Assembly (NCBI GenBank): GCA_016744335.1
Contig: JADGEO010000005.1
Location: 39,036 to 103,035, forward strand
Direction: 5' to 3'
Source of the DNA: Anaerolineales bacterium
GTDB taxonomy: Bacteria; Chloroflexota; Anaerolineae; Anaerolineales; Villigracilaceae
DNA: 64,000 bases
Shown here: piece after piece, positions 10,126 to 19,232 of the stretch
Layout of the letters: every line of letters begins with the position of its first letter
Numbering within the stretch: position 1 is the stretch's first letter
Made by a program: the position numbers and the translations under genes
The notes under the pieces: model-generated
Database searches by the model: none
The model's input: the letters and a program-made list of their open reading frames with translations, nothing else
What the model was told of the DNA's origin: nothing

Positions 10126-11046
10126 CTACACTATCGTCACCTCCGCGCCTTCGTAACTTGTCCCCAACTCAAAAATACGTGCCCCTAAGCCTGCTGATTC
10201 AAACTTAGCCTTCATCGCCGCACCAATTTTCGCATCTTCCTTCGCCGAAAATGCGATTAAGCTAGGTCCCGCCCCCGAAAGCGCAACAGCCGAAGCCCCT
10301 GCTTCTTTCCCTGCCTTTAGCGCAGAGATAGCACCAGGAATTAGTTTCAATCTATAAGGCTGATGCAAACTATCTTTCATCGCAATGCCTAATAGCTCCA
10401 TATTCCCCGTTCGCAAAGCTTCTGTAACCAAAACAACGCGGCTGATATTATAGATAGCATCAGGGCGGTTAACTTCTTTAGGCAAAATAGCGCGTGCCTG
10501 ACTAGTGGGAAAATCGAAATCTGGCAAAACAAGAGTCGCATGGATAGGACCATGATTCGCCTTTGTAGGCAAACGCATTGAAACAACGCGCTCTTTATGT
10601 ACAATAGAGGCAACCAATCCGCCTAACATAGCCGGAGCAACATTGTCGGGATGCCCCTCTGTTTCTATCGCCAATTTTAGAATCTCTTCATCTGTAAATG
10701 GATTACCGAGTAAGCCATTCGCGCCGAGCATTCCCGTGAGCATCGCCGCAGAGCTAGACCCCATCCCTGAGCCAAGGGGAACGCGGTTAATGCAATCAAT
10801 ATGTAAACCAGAGCAAGATTTACCAGCTAAGTCATAAACCATCAACGCGGCTTGAGCAATAGCATTATCAGCATTTTTGGGGAGCGTATCTGCCCCTTCC
10901 CCTTGAACACTAACAGAAATAAGACTATTGCTTGTGCAAGAGAATTCAGCCTCGTTCCATAAATTGAGTGTCAATCCAAGCGCATCGAAGCCGGGACCTA
11001 AATTTGCCGTCGTGGCAGGAACAATTACCTTTATTTTCATTTTCAA
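10126..11046 (-). CDS. thrB: Homoserine kinase
   Basis: GHMP kinase motif VPLGSGMGSSSAA, ATTANLGPGFDALG, ALSGAGPSLIAF. Confidence 0.95.
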   Translation of the reverse strand: MKMKIKVIVPATTANLGPGFDALGLTLNLWNEAEFSCTSNSLISVSVQGEGADTLPKNADNAIAQAALMVYDLAGKSCSGLHIDCINRVPLGSGMGSSSAAMLTGMLGANGLLGNPFTDEEILKLAIETEGHPDNVAPAMLGGLVASIVHKERVVSMRLPTKANHGPIHATLVLPDFDFPTSQARAILPKEVNRPDAIYNISRVVLVTEALRTGNMELLGIAMKDSLHQPYRLKLIPGAISALKAGKEAGASAVALSGAGPSLIAFSAKEDAKIGAAMKAKFESAGLGARIFELGTSYEGAEVTIV

Positions 11047-11286
11047 AACCTTTCTTCTTTAGATTTAAAATTGATAGTAGCAAAGCGTAAACCTACTAGC
11101 TAAATAAGAAAAAAGCGCATCTTATCTAAAAACAATTATACCGCGTTCATAATCGGGCAAAGGGAGATACCATTCTCTTCAAAGCGCATATTTCAGATTG
11201 ATAGGAAGAGATCTGCGAGTATAATTCACCATACCTTACTCGCCCTCGAAAGGTGCGATGTACATCTTCTTTCAAAGGAAAACCCT

Positions 11287-11712
11287 ATGAAAACACTCAT
11301 CCTTCACGGACCCAACCTAAACCTGCTTGGCACGCGTGAGCCAGAAGTATATGGCGCATTAACTTTAGAATCCCTTAACGAAAAGTTGATTGCCGAAGGG
11401 CAAAAAATGGGATTGGAAGTCACCTGCCAACAATCTAACCACGAAGGGGCACTGATAGACGCCCTCCACAGCGCAAACGAATGGGCAGACGGCGTTATTT
11501 TTAATCCTGCGGGGTATACGCATACATCGGTGGCATTAAGAGATGCCATTGCCTCCATAACCCCTCCTGTTGTAGAGGTGCATATCTCAAATGTTTATGC
11601 GCGTGAAGAGTTCAGACACAAATCACTCGTTTCAGCAGTTTGTGCGGGGAAAATATCCGGTTTCGGCTGGCGGTCTTACTTATTGGGATTAATGGCGTTG
11701 TTAGAGATTTAA
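11287..11712 (+). CDS. aroQ: 3-dehydroquinate dehydratase, type II
   Basis: LHGPNLNLLGTREPEVYG, QSNHEGALID, NPAGYTHTSVALRDA, EVHISNVYAREEFRH. Confidence 0.97.
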   Translation: MKTLILHGPNLNLLGTREPEVYGALTLESLNEKLIAEGQKMGLEVTCQQSNHEGALIDALHSANEWADGVIFNPAGYTHTSVALRDAIASITPPVVEVHISNVYAREEFRHKSLVSAVCAGKISGFGWRSYLLGLMALLEI

Positions 11713-11808
11713 GGTAACGGCTCAGTTTAACGCCAAAGTCTTCTGACTTTGGCGTTTTGCTAAAAACCCGAGATCGGAAGGCTTCGGACTCCAAGCTATC
11801 ACTTACTT

Positions 11809-12006
11809 TTGAGCCACTACCCAGAATATAACTGGTACGATTCCCCAAATACCGCCGCTGAAGAACTTTTAGACGAAGAACTCCTCAACGACCCCACCGT
11901 TTACCCACCTGCTGATGTTCTCGAAAAACTACAATACATCCATCCCGTAGGTGAAGCCGATGCACTTTATCAGCGCATGAGGGACGAAGTGAAAGCCGCT
12001 CAATAA
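11809..12006 (+). pseudogene. C-terminal remnant of a spermidine/putrescine ABC transporter substrate-binding protein (PotD-like)
   Basis: YPEYNWYDSPNTAAEELLDEELLNDPTVYPPADVLEKLQYIHPVGEADALYQRMRDEVKAAQ resembles the PotD C-terminus. Only a TTG start; no upstream domain. Confidence 0.55.
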
Positions 12007-12149
12007 TTTTCAATTCTTTTTCAGGATATAGACATTTCTCGTCTGCACCCTGAAACATCTTGCTCCCCTTTAAGGAACTTGAAACGTATGAGATTATGAC
12101 GCAAATAACGGTGCCACAGAAGGCTTAGGTTTTTATCTATTGACTAAGG

Positions 12150-12190
12150 CACAGCATCCACAAAGTTTTTCTTTGTGGATGCTGTGTTTT
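12150..12190. terminator. Intrinsic terminator hairpin
   Basis: CACAGCATCCACAAAG-tttt-CTTTGTGGATGCTGTG followed by a T-run. Confidence 0.85.
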
Positions 12191-12227
12191 TATGGTGGGG
12201 TATAATGAAAGCTGGAGAAAAGTAAAA

Positions 12228-12500
12228 ATGTTAAATAAATTATTTGAAATTATCGAAGACCGTAAAGCTAATCCTACCGAAAAATCATATACTGCCAGTC
12301 TCTTTGCTGAGGGCGAAGATCGTATTTTACAAAAAATAGGTGAAGAAGCAACTGAGGTTATTATTGCCGCAAAAGGGCAAGGAAATCAACGCATTGTTGA
12401 AGAAGTATCTGACCTTTTTTATCATACGCTGGTTTTATTGAGTGAAAAAGGGTTGAAATTAAGTGATGTGGAAGATGAATTAAAAAAAAGACATCAATGA
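12228..12500 (+). CDS. hisE: Phosphoribosyl-ATP pyrophosphatase
   Basis: MLNKLFEIIEDRKANPTEKSYTASLFAEGEDRILQKIGEEATEVIIAAK...EVSDLFYHTLVLL; ATG at 12228. Confidence 0.94.
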   Translation: MLNKLFEIIEDRKANPTEKSYTASLFAEGEDRILQKIGEEATEVIIAAKGQGNQRIVEEVSDLFYHTLVLLSEKGLKLSDVEDELKKRHQ

Positions 12501-12547
12501 CGCGTATTTTTTACGCAATAGACTTTATCAGAAATTAAGGTTAAGCC

Positions 12548-12599
12548 GCTAGGATACCCCGTTCCCTTGAAGGGAACGGGGTATCCTAGCTTATTTTTT
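12548..12599. terminator. Intrinsic terminator with a 20-bp perfect stem
   Basis: GCTAGGATACCCCGTTCCCT-TGA-AGGGAACGGGGTATCCTAGC then TTATTTTTT. Confidence 0.85.
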
Positions 12600-12673
12600 A
12601 TAGGCTCTAATATACAACACAAGTTGAAATAACTAAAATCTCGAAAACTCTAACAACCTCAAGGGAATTTAAA

Positions 12674-13705
12674 ATGCAGAAAAAAATCATCATCTTCGAT
12701 GTAGATGGCGTTCTCATCGAATCACATGGATACCATCAAGCCTTTAAAGATACTGTTCGAATCGGCGCAAAAGAATTGGGGTTTGATGTTAATCTTTCAG
12801 ATGACGACATAGCTCAATTTGAGGGCATGGGCATTTCTAGTGAGTGGCATTCATCTGCCGCATGTATGGCGGTGCTGTTGATTAACGGCACGTTCGATTT
12901 AGCCCCTCTCTTCGCGTCTATTGCCAAAGAGCAAGCTAAAATTCCCGTTCGTATCCGTTTAGAGCGAGCGGTTAAACGCATGGCAAAAGAAGCAGGCGTT
13001 GACCCCGCGCGCCCAGTTGCCATCATCCAAAACAGTGAGACCATTCAATCTTTTCCTTTTGACATTTTTCAGGAAATGATTTTAGGCAGTTTAGGGTTTG
13101 AAGAAATTTACGGGATAAAATCTTCGCTAGGTGTAGAAAGTTATCTTTATGAATATGATAAGCCTTTGCTCAGTGCGAGTTCTAAAAATGGGCTTTTTGA
13201 GTGGCTCCAAAAACATGAGCGCGGCTGTGCTATTATGACCAATCGCCCTACACGCGAGATGCCTGATGCAAAATATGCACAGAAACTAACAGGGCTGGAT
13301 GAAATCCCTGTATCGGGATATGGTGAGATGGGCTGGCTGGCAGAAAAGTTTGGTGGCGAGGCGGCCAATTACTCAAAACCTTCGCCAATTCATGCGTTGT
13401 CGGCAGTTTTAGCGAGTTTTGGTAAAGAATCGAATCAATCTTTGCTAGAAGCCCACGCCGCAAGCAAAGGTGAATTCTCTGAGGATATTATGCGCTTAGA
13501 TGGCTATGAATTTTGGGTTTTTGAAGATACCCCTGCCGGCATTATCAGCGGAGGAGCAATGGGAGAATTGTTATGCGGTCAGGGACTAAATGTAAAAGTA
13601 AATAAATTTGGCATCACAAGTTCGCCCGTTAAAGCAAGGTATTTAAAAGCACAGGGGGCGCAAGTTTTTGAGAATGTTGACATTGCATTGGACGAAATAC
13701 TCTGA
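12674..13705 (+). CDS. HAD superfamily hydrolase
   Basis: IIIFDVDGVLIESHG, CAIMTNRPTREM, WVFEDTPAGI. Confidence 0.85.
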   Translation: MQKKIIIFDVDGVLIESHGYHQAFKDTVRIGAKELGFDVNLSDDDIAQFEGMGISSEWHSSAACMAVLLINGTFDLAPLFASIAKEQAKIPVRIRLERAVKRMAKEAGVDPARPVAIIQNSETIQSFPFDIFQEMILGSLGFEEIYGIKSSLGVESYLYEYDKPLLSASSKNGLFEWLQKHERGCAIMTNRPTREMPDAKYAQKLTGLDEIPVSGYGEMGWLAEKFGGEAANYSKPSPIHALSAVLASFGKESNQSLLEAHAASKGEFSEDIMRLDGYEFWVFEDTPAGIISGGAMGELLCGQGLNVKVNKFGITSSPVKARYLKAQGAQVFENVDIALDEIL

Positions 13706-13780
13706 GCGCATCGTTAATAAAACCCCAATACCCCCATCTCTTTCTCTCTGTTATAATCGCCCCTTGAGAGGAACCCAACT

Positions 13781-16700
13781 ATGTTAAAGAAATTTGTAAA
13801 TATCTTCGGGGGCGACCCCAACCAAAAACGAATAGATGAGCTTGCCCTCATCGTAGATGACATTAACGCGCTAGAGCCAGATTTTGAAAAGCTCAGCGAT
13901 GCTGAGTTACGCGCCAAAACAGATGAATTCCGTGCGAAAATTCAAGATGCAGTAGAAGGTATCGAAGATAAAGACGAGTATTTTCGCCTAGAACAAGAAG
14001 TGCTTGACGAAATCACGTACGAAGCCTTCGCCACTGTGCGTGAAGCATCCAAACGCACCTTGGGCATGCGTCATTACGATGTCCAGTTAATTGGCGGAAT
14101 TACGATACATCGCGGTGAAATTGCAGAAATGAAAACGGGAGAGGGGAAAACCCTCAGTGCGACTTTGCCCGTATACTTAAACGCATTAACGGGACGTGGG
14201 CTTCACCTCATCACCGTGAACGATTACCTCGCCAGACGTGACCCGCGCTGGATGGGTCCCATTTATCATTTTCTTGGTCTCAGTGTGGGGATTCTACAAT
14301 CTGCCGCGACCACAGAACACGGGAAGAAAGCCTATCTCTACGACCCCGAAAAAGAATCATCTCAAGAAGACCAACATCAGCTTAAATTAGTAGACCGCAA
14401 ATTGGCGTATTCAGCCGATATTACCTACGGTACAAATAACGAATTCGGCTTCGATTATCTCCGCGACAATATGGCGATGGAATACGAAAAACGAGTTCAG
14501 CGGGGACATTATTTTGCCATTATTGATGAGGTCGACAACGTCCTCATTGATGAAGCCCGCACCCCGCTCATTATCTCTGGACCCGCCCAAATTGATATGG
14601 GCGACTATACGCGTATGGCAAATGTTGCCAGAAACTTGCGCGAAGAAGATTATGAGCTTAATGAGAAAAACCGAAGTATTTCCCTCACCGAAATTGGTAT
14701 TGTTCATGCTGAAGAATTACTCGGTGAACCTATGAGTGACCCCGACCGACCTGAAGATGTCACGCCTGAACAGGCGCAAATTATGGCTTATCTTGAACAA
14801 GCCCTTCGTGCAGAATACCTTTTTAAGCGAAATAAAGATTATCTCATTCAGGGTGGTAAAGCCATTATTGTAGACCAAAGCACAGGTCGTCAAATGCCAG
14901 GTAGAAGATGGTCAGATGGTTTGCATCAAGCCGTAGAAGCAAAAGAAGGCGTAGAAATTGAACCTGAAACCGTCACCTACGCAACTGTTACTCTGCAAAA
15001 CTATTATCGAATGTACGAAAAACTCTCAGGTATGACAGGCACAGCGCTAACAGAAGCCGAAGAGTTTTCTAAAATCTATAGCCTCGAAGTTTTGCCCATC
15101 CCGACCAACTTAGATCATCAATCTGCTAGCAATAATTATGCTTTGGATGCACGCACCGCAAAAGAAGAATATACGGGATATGAATATACTTATTATGTCC
15201 CTGAAAATTCTCCAGAAGATACGATTGGGGAACTTTGGAAACGCAAAGATTACCCTGATTCTATCTACAGAACCGTAGAAGCAAAATTACGTGCCATAGT
15301 CAAAGAAGCGGCGCATTTCTATATTCTTGGCAGACCGCAATTGATAGGGACAACCTCCGTAGAATCATCTGATTTATTATCGAGCCGATTGCGCGCAGAG
15401 CCCGTGCGCCGCCTTCTACAGAGCTTGCTCATCCGCCATATTTGGATGAAAAAAAACGACCGCATAGAAGATGGGCGTGCTATTAAAGAATTACAGCCCC
15501 TGTATGTCCCGCTCGAAACGCTCACACCTAAAAAACTGCGCGAGTTTGCAAATCCCCTTGATTTAAATATCAGCCTTAATGCTGTTGAAAATCTCGGCAC
15601 TTTGCTTTATCTCTTAGATTTAGAAGAAAAAGATTCAGAAAGACTCCAGAACCTAATTAAAGGCGGTGTTCCGCATCAGGTTCTAAATGCTCGCAAGCAT
15701 ACCGAAGAATCGCAAATTATTGCTGGGGCGGGAGCTTTTGGCGCAGTCACTATCGCAACAAATATGGCTGGGCGTGGCGTAGACATTAAGCTCGGCGGCG
15801 ATATTGCCGAAGAAATTCTCTCCACCGTCAATCGCGTTTTACGCAAAAACGATGTTGAAAATGCTTACAACCTCACACTCGAAGAACAACGCCAAGTTCT
15901 GCTCCAGCGAGACGATATAGATTACGGCATTTACGAAACAGAAATCAAACATTTCCTCCAATACTTTGAAGAAATGGAGCACGTTAAAGCGGTAGGCGGA
16001 CTCCACGTTATCGGCTCAGAACGGCACGATGCACGCCGCATAGATAATCAGCTACGCGGTCGTGCTGGTAGGCAGGGCGACCCTGGCTCCTCGCGTTTCT
16101 TCCTCTCTCTCGAAGATGATTTAATGCGTCTTTTTGGGGGTGAGCAAGTTGGCAATCTCATGCAACGTCTCAGTGTAGACGATACGCTCCCCCTTGAAAA
16201 CAAAATTGTCTCTAATATCATCGAGCAGTCCCAGCATCGCGTTGAAGGGGCAAACTTTGACACCCGTGAACATTTACTTGATTACGATAATGTGCTCAAC
16301 AATCAGCGTGAAAAAATTTACGCTCAACGCGATCGTATCTTCCTTAAGGACGATCTCAGCGAAGATATTGCCGATATGCTCCGTGTGGATGTAGTAAAAC
16401 GCGTCCACACTACGCTAGATGATGATTTTGAAAGCGAAACCCCGTGGGCATTATTGGCATGGACAAGCGGCGTTCAACCCTCCTTCATGGATAGCAAGGA
16501 CAAGATTTTCCCCTCCTTCACCATGAGATTGCTCCTTGATGAAATAGAAGAAGCCGAAAGAGAGGGAAGCTCCCCGCAAGAAGCCATGCTTAATTTGCTT
16601 GGTGAAGTTATCGAATCTGAGCAAGAGCATATTTTCAAGGCTATCGAAACCGCCGTTTATAGCACCAGCGACTCCATTGAGAGTCTCATCGAAACCCGCT

Positions 16701-17839
16701 ACGATTTACTCGATACCTTCATCCAAAATCAAAATGATAGTGAAGAACTCCAACGTCCCCAAGACGTTTTAGACAACCTCAACGGCGCGCTTGGTATGCG
16801 CCTAACCCTTAGCAAAAATCAACTTCGCATTCTCATGGAAGATGCCTACGACCTCGAAGATGAACTACGTGAAAAAATAGCCATCCAACTCAATTTCGCC
16901 AATATCAAACGTATGGTTGCTACAATCGAATATCGTTTGGGTGAAGTGCTTGATGTGAACGCCAATCAACTCGCTGAAATGGAGTGGAATGAAATCGAAG
17001 AAGAAGTTATTTCAGCTACCAACCAAGCCCTTAAAACGCACCTAGAGTCCATGATGGGGGAGGACGGCAATCTTGCTAAAGACCTCACCAAAGCCATTAA
17101 GCAGGAGCATGTTGAAGTTTGGAACGATACGACAAAAATTCGCCTACTTTTGGGGCTGTCGCAGGGGATTATCACCGGTTTCGACCCGCGCACCCATCGT
17201 CAGGTCCAACAAAAAATTGTCCGTTTCAGATATATCTACCGAGCCGCCCAAGCTTTAGAAGATGCTGAGCCAGAAAATCTAATCGCCGACGTGATGGAAC
17301 ATTTTGCACAAGCGGAAGAGAAGTTAGAAAACGCGTGGGGCGATGTGAGATTTAGAGAAGGAGCAACTGCCGCTTCGCTCGTAGATTTAGACTTGCCAGC
17401 CAACTTATTAGCAGAGGAGCATGCCCAAACACCCCCTGCCAAACTGCCCGAAGAGCAACGTGCCATCGTCATCAAGGCGCTCGGCGAAAAACGGATGCTT
17501 GAAATTCAGCGTCACCTTTTGCTCAAAGCGATTACCGACCAATGGGTAGAATACCTAACAAAGGTAGAAGCCTTGCGTGTTTCAATTGGCTTGGAGGCTT
17601 ACGCCCAGCGTGACCCGCTGGTACAATATAGGCGCAAAGCCTCTGAGATGTTCAACCTTTTGCTCGATGATGTTCGTGCGCAAGTCGTTAGCCGCGTTTT
17701 TGCTTACCTACCTCGCCGTTGGGATGCAAAACCCATCGGCACCGTAGACGTAGTGCTTTCGCCAAGTATAGCGAAAGGAAAAACTGAGAAAGAAAAGAAA
17801 AAACGAAAACGGCATAAAAAATCTCGCAAGAGGCATTAG
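13781..17839 (+). CDS. secA: Preprotein translocase subunit SecA, unusually large (1352 aa)
   Basis: GEIAEMKTGEGKTLSATLPVYLNALTG, YGTNNEFGFDYLRDNM, IDEVDNVLIDEARTPLIISG, ATNMAGRGVDIKLGG, LRGRAGRQGDPGSSRFFLSLEDDL; lysine-rich C-terminus. Confidence 0.97.
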   Translation: MLKKFVNIFGGDPNQKRIDELALIVDDINALEPDFEKLSDAELRAKTDEFRAKIQDAVEGIEDKDEYFRLEQEVLDEITYEAFATVREASKRTLGMRHYDVQLIGGITIHRGEIAEMKTGEGKTLSATLPVYLNALTGRGLHLITVNDYLARRDPRWMGPIYHFLGLSVGILQSAATTEHGKKAYLYDPEKESSQEDQHQLKLVDRKLAYSADITYGTNNEFGFDYLRDNMAMEYEKRVQRGHYFAIIDEVDNVLIDEARTPLIISGPAQIDMGDYTRMANVARNLREEDYELNEKNRSISLTEIGIVHAEELLGEPMSDPDRPEDVTPEQAQIMAYLEQALRAEYLFKRNKDYLIQGGKAIIVDQSTGRQMPGRRWSDGLHQAVEAKEGVEIEPETVTYATVTLQNYYRMYEKLSGMTGTALTEAEEFSKIYSLEVLPIPTNLDHQSASNNYALDARTAKEEYTGYEYTYYVPENSPEDTIGELWKRKDYPDSIYRTVEAKLRAIVKEAAHFYILGRPQLIGTTSVESSDLLSSRLRAEPVRRLLQSLLIRHIWMKKNDRIEDGRAIKELQPLYVPLETLTPKKLREFANPLDLNISLNAVENLGTLLYLLDLEEKDSERLQNLIKGGVPHQVLNARKHTEESQIIAGAGAFGAVTIATNMAGRGVDIKLGGDIAEEILSTVNRVLRKNDVENAYNLTLEEQRQVLLQRDDIDYGIYETEIKHFLQYFEEMEHVKAVGGLHVIGSERHDARRIDNQLRGRAGRQGDPGSSRFFLSLEDDLMRLFGGEQVGNLMQRLSVDDTLPLENKIVSNIIEQSQHRVEGANFDTREHLLDYDNVLNNQREKIYAQRDRIFLKDDLSEDIADMLRVDVVKRVHTTLDDDFESETPWALLAWTSGVQPSFMDSKDKIFPSFTMRLLLDEIEEAEREGSSPQEAMLNLLGEVIESEQEHIFKAIETAVYSTSDSIESLIETRYDLLDTFIQNQNDSEELQRPQDVLDNLNGALGMRLTLSKNQLRILMEDAYDLEDELREKIAIQLNFANIKRMVATIEYRLGEVLDVNANQLAEMEWNEIEEEVISATNQALKTHLESMMGEDGNLAKDLTKAIKQEHVEVWNDTTKIRLLLGLSQGIITGFDPRTHRQVQQKIVRFRYIYRAAQALEDAEPENLIADVMEHFAQAEEKLENAWGDVRFREGATAASLVDLDLPANLLAEEHAQTPPAKLPEEQRAIVIKALGEKRMLEIQRHLLLKAITDQWVEYLTKVEALRVSIGLEAYAQRDPLVQYRRKASEMFNLLLDDVRAQVVSRVFAYLPRRWDAKPIGTVDVVLSPSIAKGKTEKEKKKRKRHKKSRKRH

Positions 17840-17890
17840 GGAGTAGATTCGTAAAGCAGATATTTCTTCTTTGCTTTCAACCCATAAAAA

Positions 17891-18934
17891 ATGGAACCAT
17901 CCTACGCACCAACATCCTCACTAAATATCTTTCTTGTCCTTCCAAAGGCAGAATTGCACCGCCATTTGGAAGGTTCTTTACGCATCGAAACAATGCTAGA
18001 TATTGCGCGAGAGCATGGATTGACAGTGCCCGTGAGCATTTTGCGTTTGGCGGGCTTGGTACAAATCGGGGATGATGAACCGTATAATTTTACTAATTTT
18101 CTTGAAAAATTCAAAACGCTTAGACTTTTCTACCGCTCCTCCGAAGTGATTGAGCGCGTTACACGCGAAGCAGTTGAAGATGCGGCACGCGATAATGTGC
18201 GCTATATGGAATTACGCTTTACGCCAGTTGCCTTAAGTCGTGTAGAAAACTTTCCTCTCCAAGATGTGATGAGTTGGGTTTGTGATAGCGCAAATAAAAC
18301 AGCAAAAAAATTTGGCATTGATGTAAAGCTGATAGCCAGTGTGAATCGTCATGAAAGCCCAGAAATGGCAGAGCAAGTGGCACAGTTGGCTGTAGATATG
18401 AAAGATAAAGGCATTGTAGGCTTAGATATTGCAGGAAACGAAAATGATTTTCCTGCCAAACCTTTTGCGCCAATTTTCCGAGAAGCAAAAGAAGCAGGTC
18501 TTAAAACCACCGTCCATGCAGGGGAGTGGGGCGGTGCTGAAAATGTGCGAGAAGCAATCGAAATTTTAGGTGCAGACAGAATTGGTCATGGGGTACGCGT
18601 TTTAGAAGATGAGAATGTGGTTGCCTTAGCAAAAGAACGTGGGACAGTTTTTGAAGTTTGTCCAACCAGCAATCATCAATCTGGTGTTGTTCCTGAATTG
18701 GAAAAACACCCCTTAGCCAAAATGATTGAATCTGGTTTGATAACAACGATCAATACCGATGACCCTAGTATCTCGAGAATTTCTCTGACCAGTGAGTTTC
18801 AAATGGCAAGTGAGAAGCTCGGGCTTTCTATGTTGGCACTTAAAAAACAGACACTAAATGCGGTTAACGCAGCTTTTGTTTCAGAAGAAGAAAGAGAGAG
18901 ACTTGTCAAAGAGTTCAAAAAGGGGTTAGAATAA
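17891..18934 (+). CDS. add: Adenosine deaminase
   Basis: LPKAELHRHLEGSLR, TTVHAGEWGGAENVREAI, RIGHGVRV, TINTDDPSIS. Confidence 0.95.
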   Translation: MEPSYAPTSSLNIFLVLPKAELHRHLEGSLRIETMLDIAREHGLTVPVSILRLAGLVQIGDDEPYNFTNFLEKFKTLRLFYRSSEVIERVTREAVEDAARDNVRYMELRFTPVALSRVENFPLQDVMSWVCDSANKTAKKFGIDVKLIASVNRHESPEMAEQVAQLAVDMKDKGIVGLDIAGNENDFPAKPFAPIFREAKEAGLKTTVHAGEWGGAENVREAIEILGADRIGHGVRVLEDENVVALAKERGTVFEVCPTSNHQSGVVPELEKHPLAKMIESGLITTINTDDPSISRISLTSEFQMASEKLGLSMLALKKQTLNAVNAAFVSEEERERLVKEFKKGLE

Positions 18935-19084
18935 GGGCATCCCCATCCCAACCTTCCCTCTAATGGGAAGAGACTATGGAAATAATCAGTTAGGACAACA
19001 AAGGCGCACCTTTGGGTTCTTCCATCTTTAGAGAAATTTATTAAGATGGAGAGAGCGCAGAGGTTTTTTTGTTTTTATTGCGAG

Positions 19085-19191
19085 AACTGCATTGCATCTG
19101 CTTTTAGATGCGTTGCAGTTCGGGTTCAAAAAAACACGCGTATTCTTACAAAACCCGATGTGCAACGCATTTTTCAAATGCAACGCACATC
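19085..19191 (+). promoter_or_regulatory. Two tandem hairpins in the acnA leader
   Basis: AACTGCATTGCATCT...AGATGCGTTGCAGTT (19085-19120) and GATGTGCAACGCATTTTTCAAATGCAACGCACATC (19157-19191). Confidence 0.4.
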
Positions 19192-19232
19192 TAATATGAT
19201 GACGACCAGTACGAAAGCTAAAGGAGTTAGAC

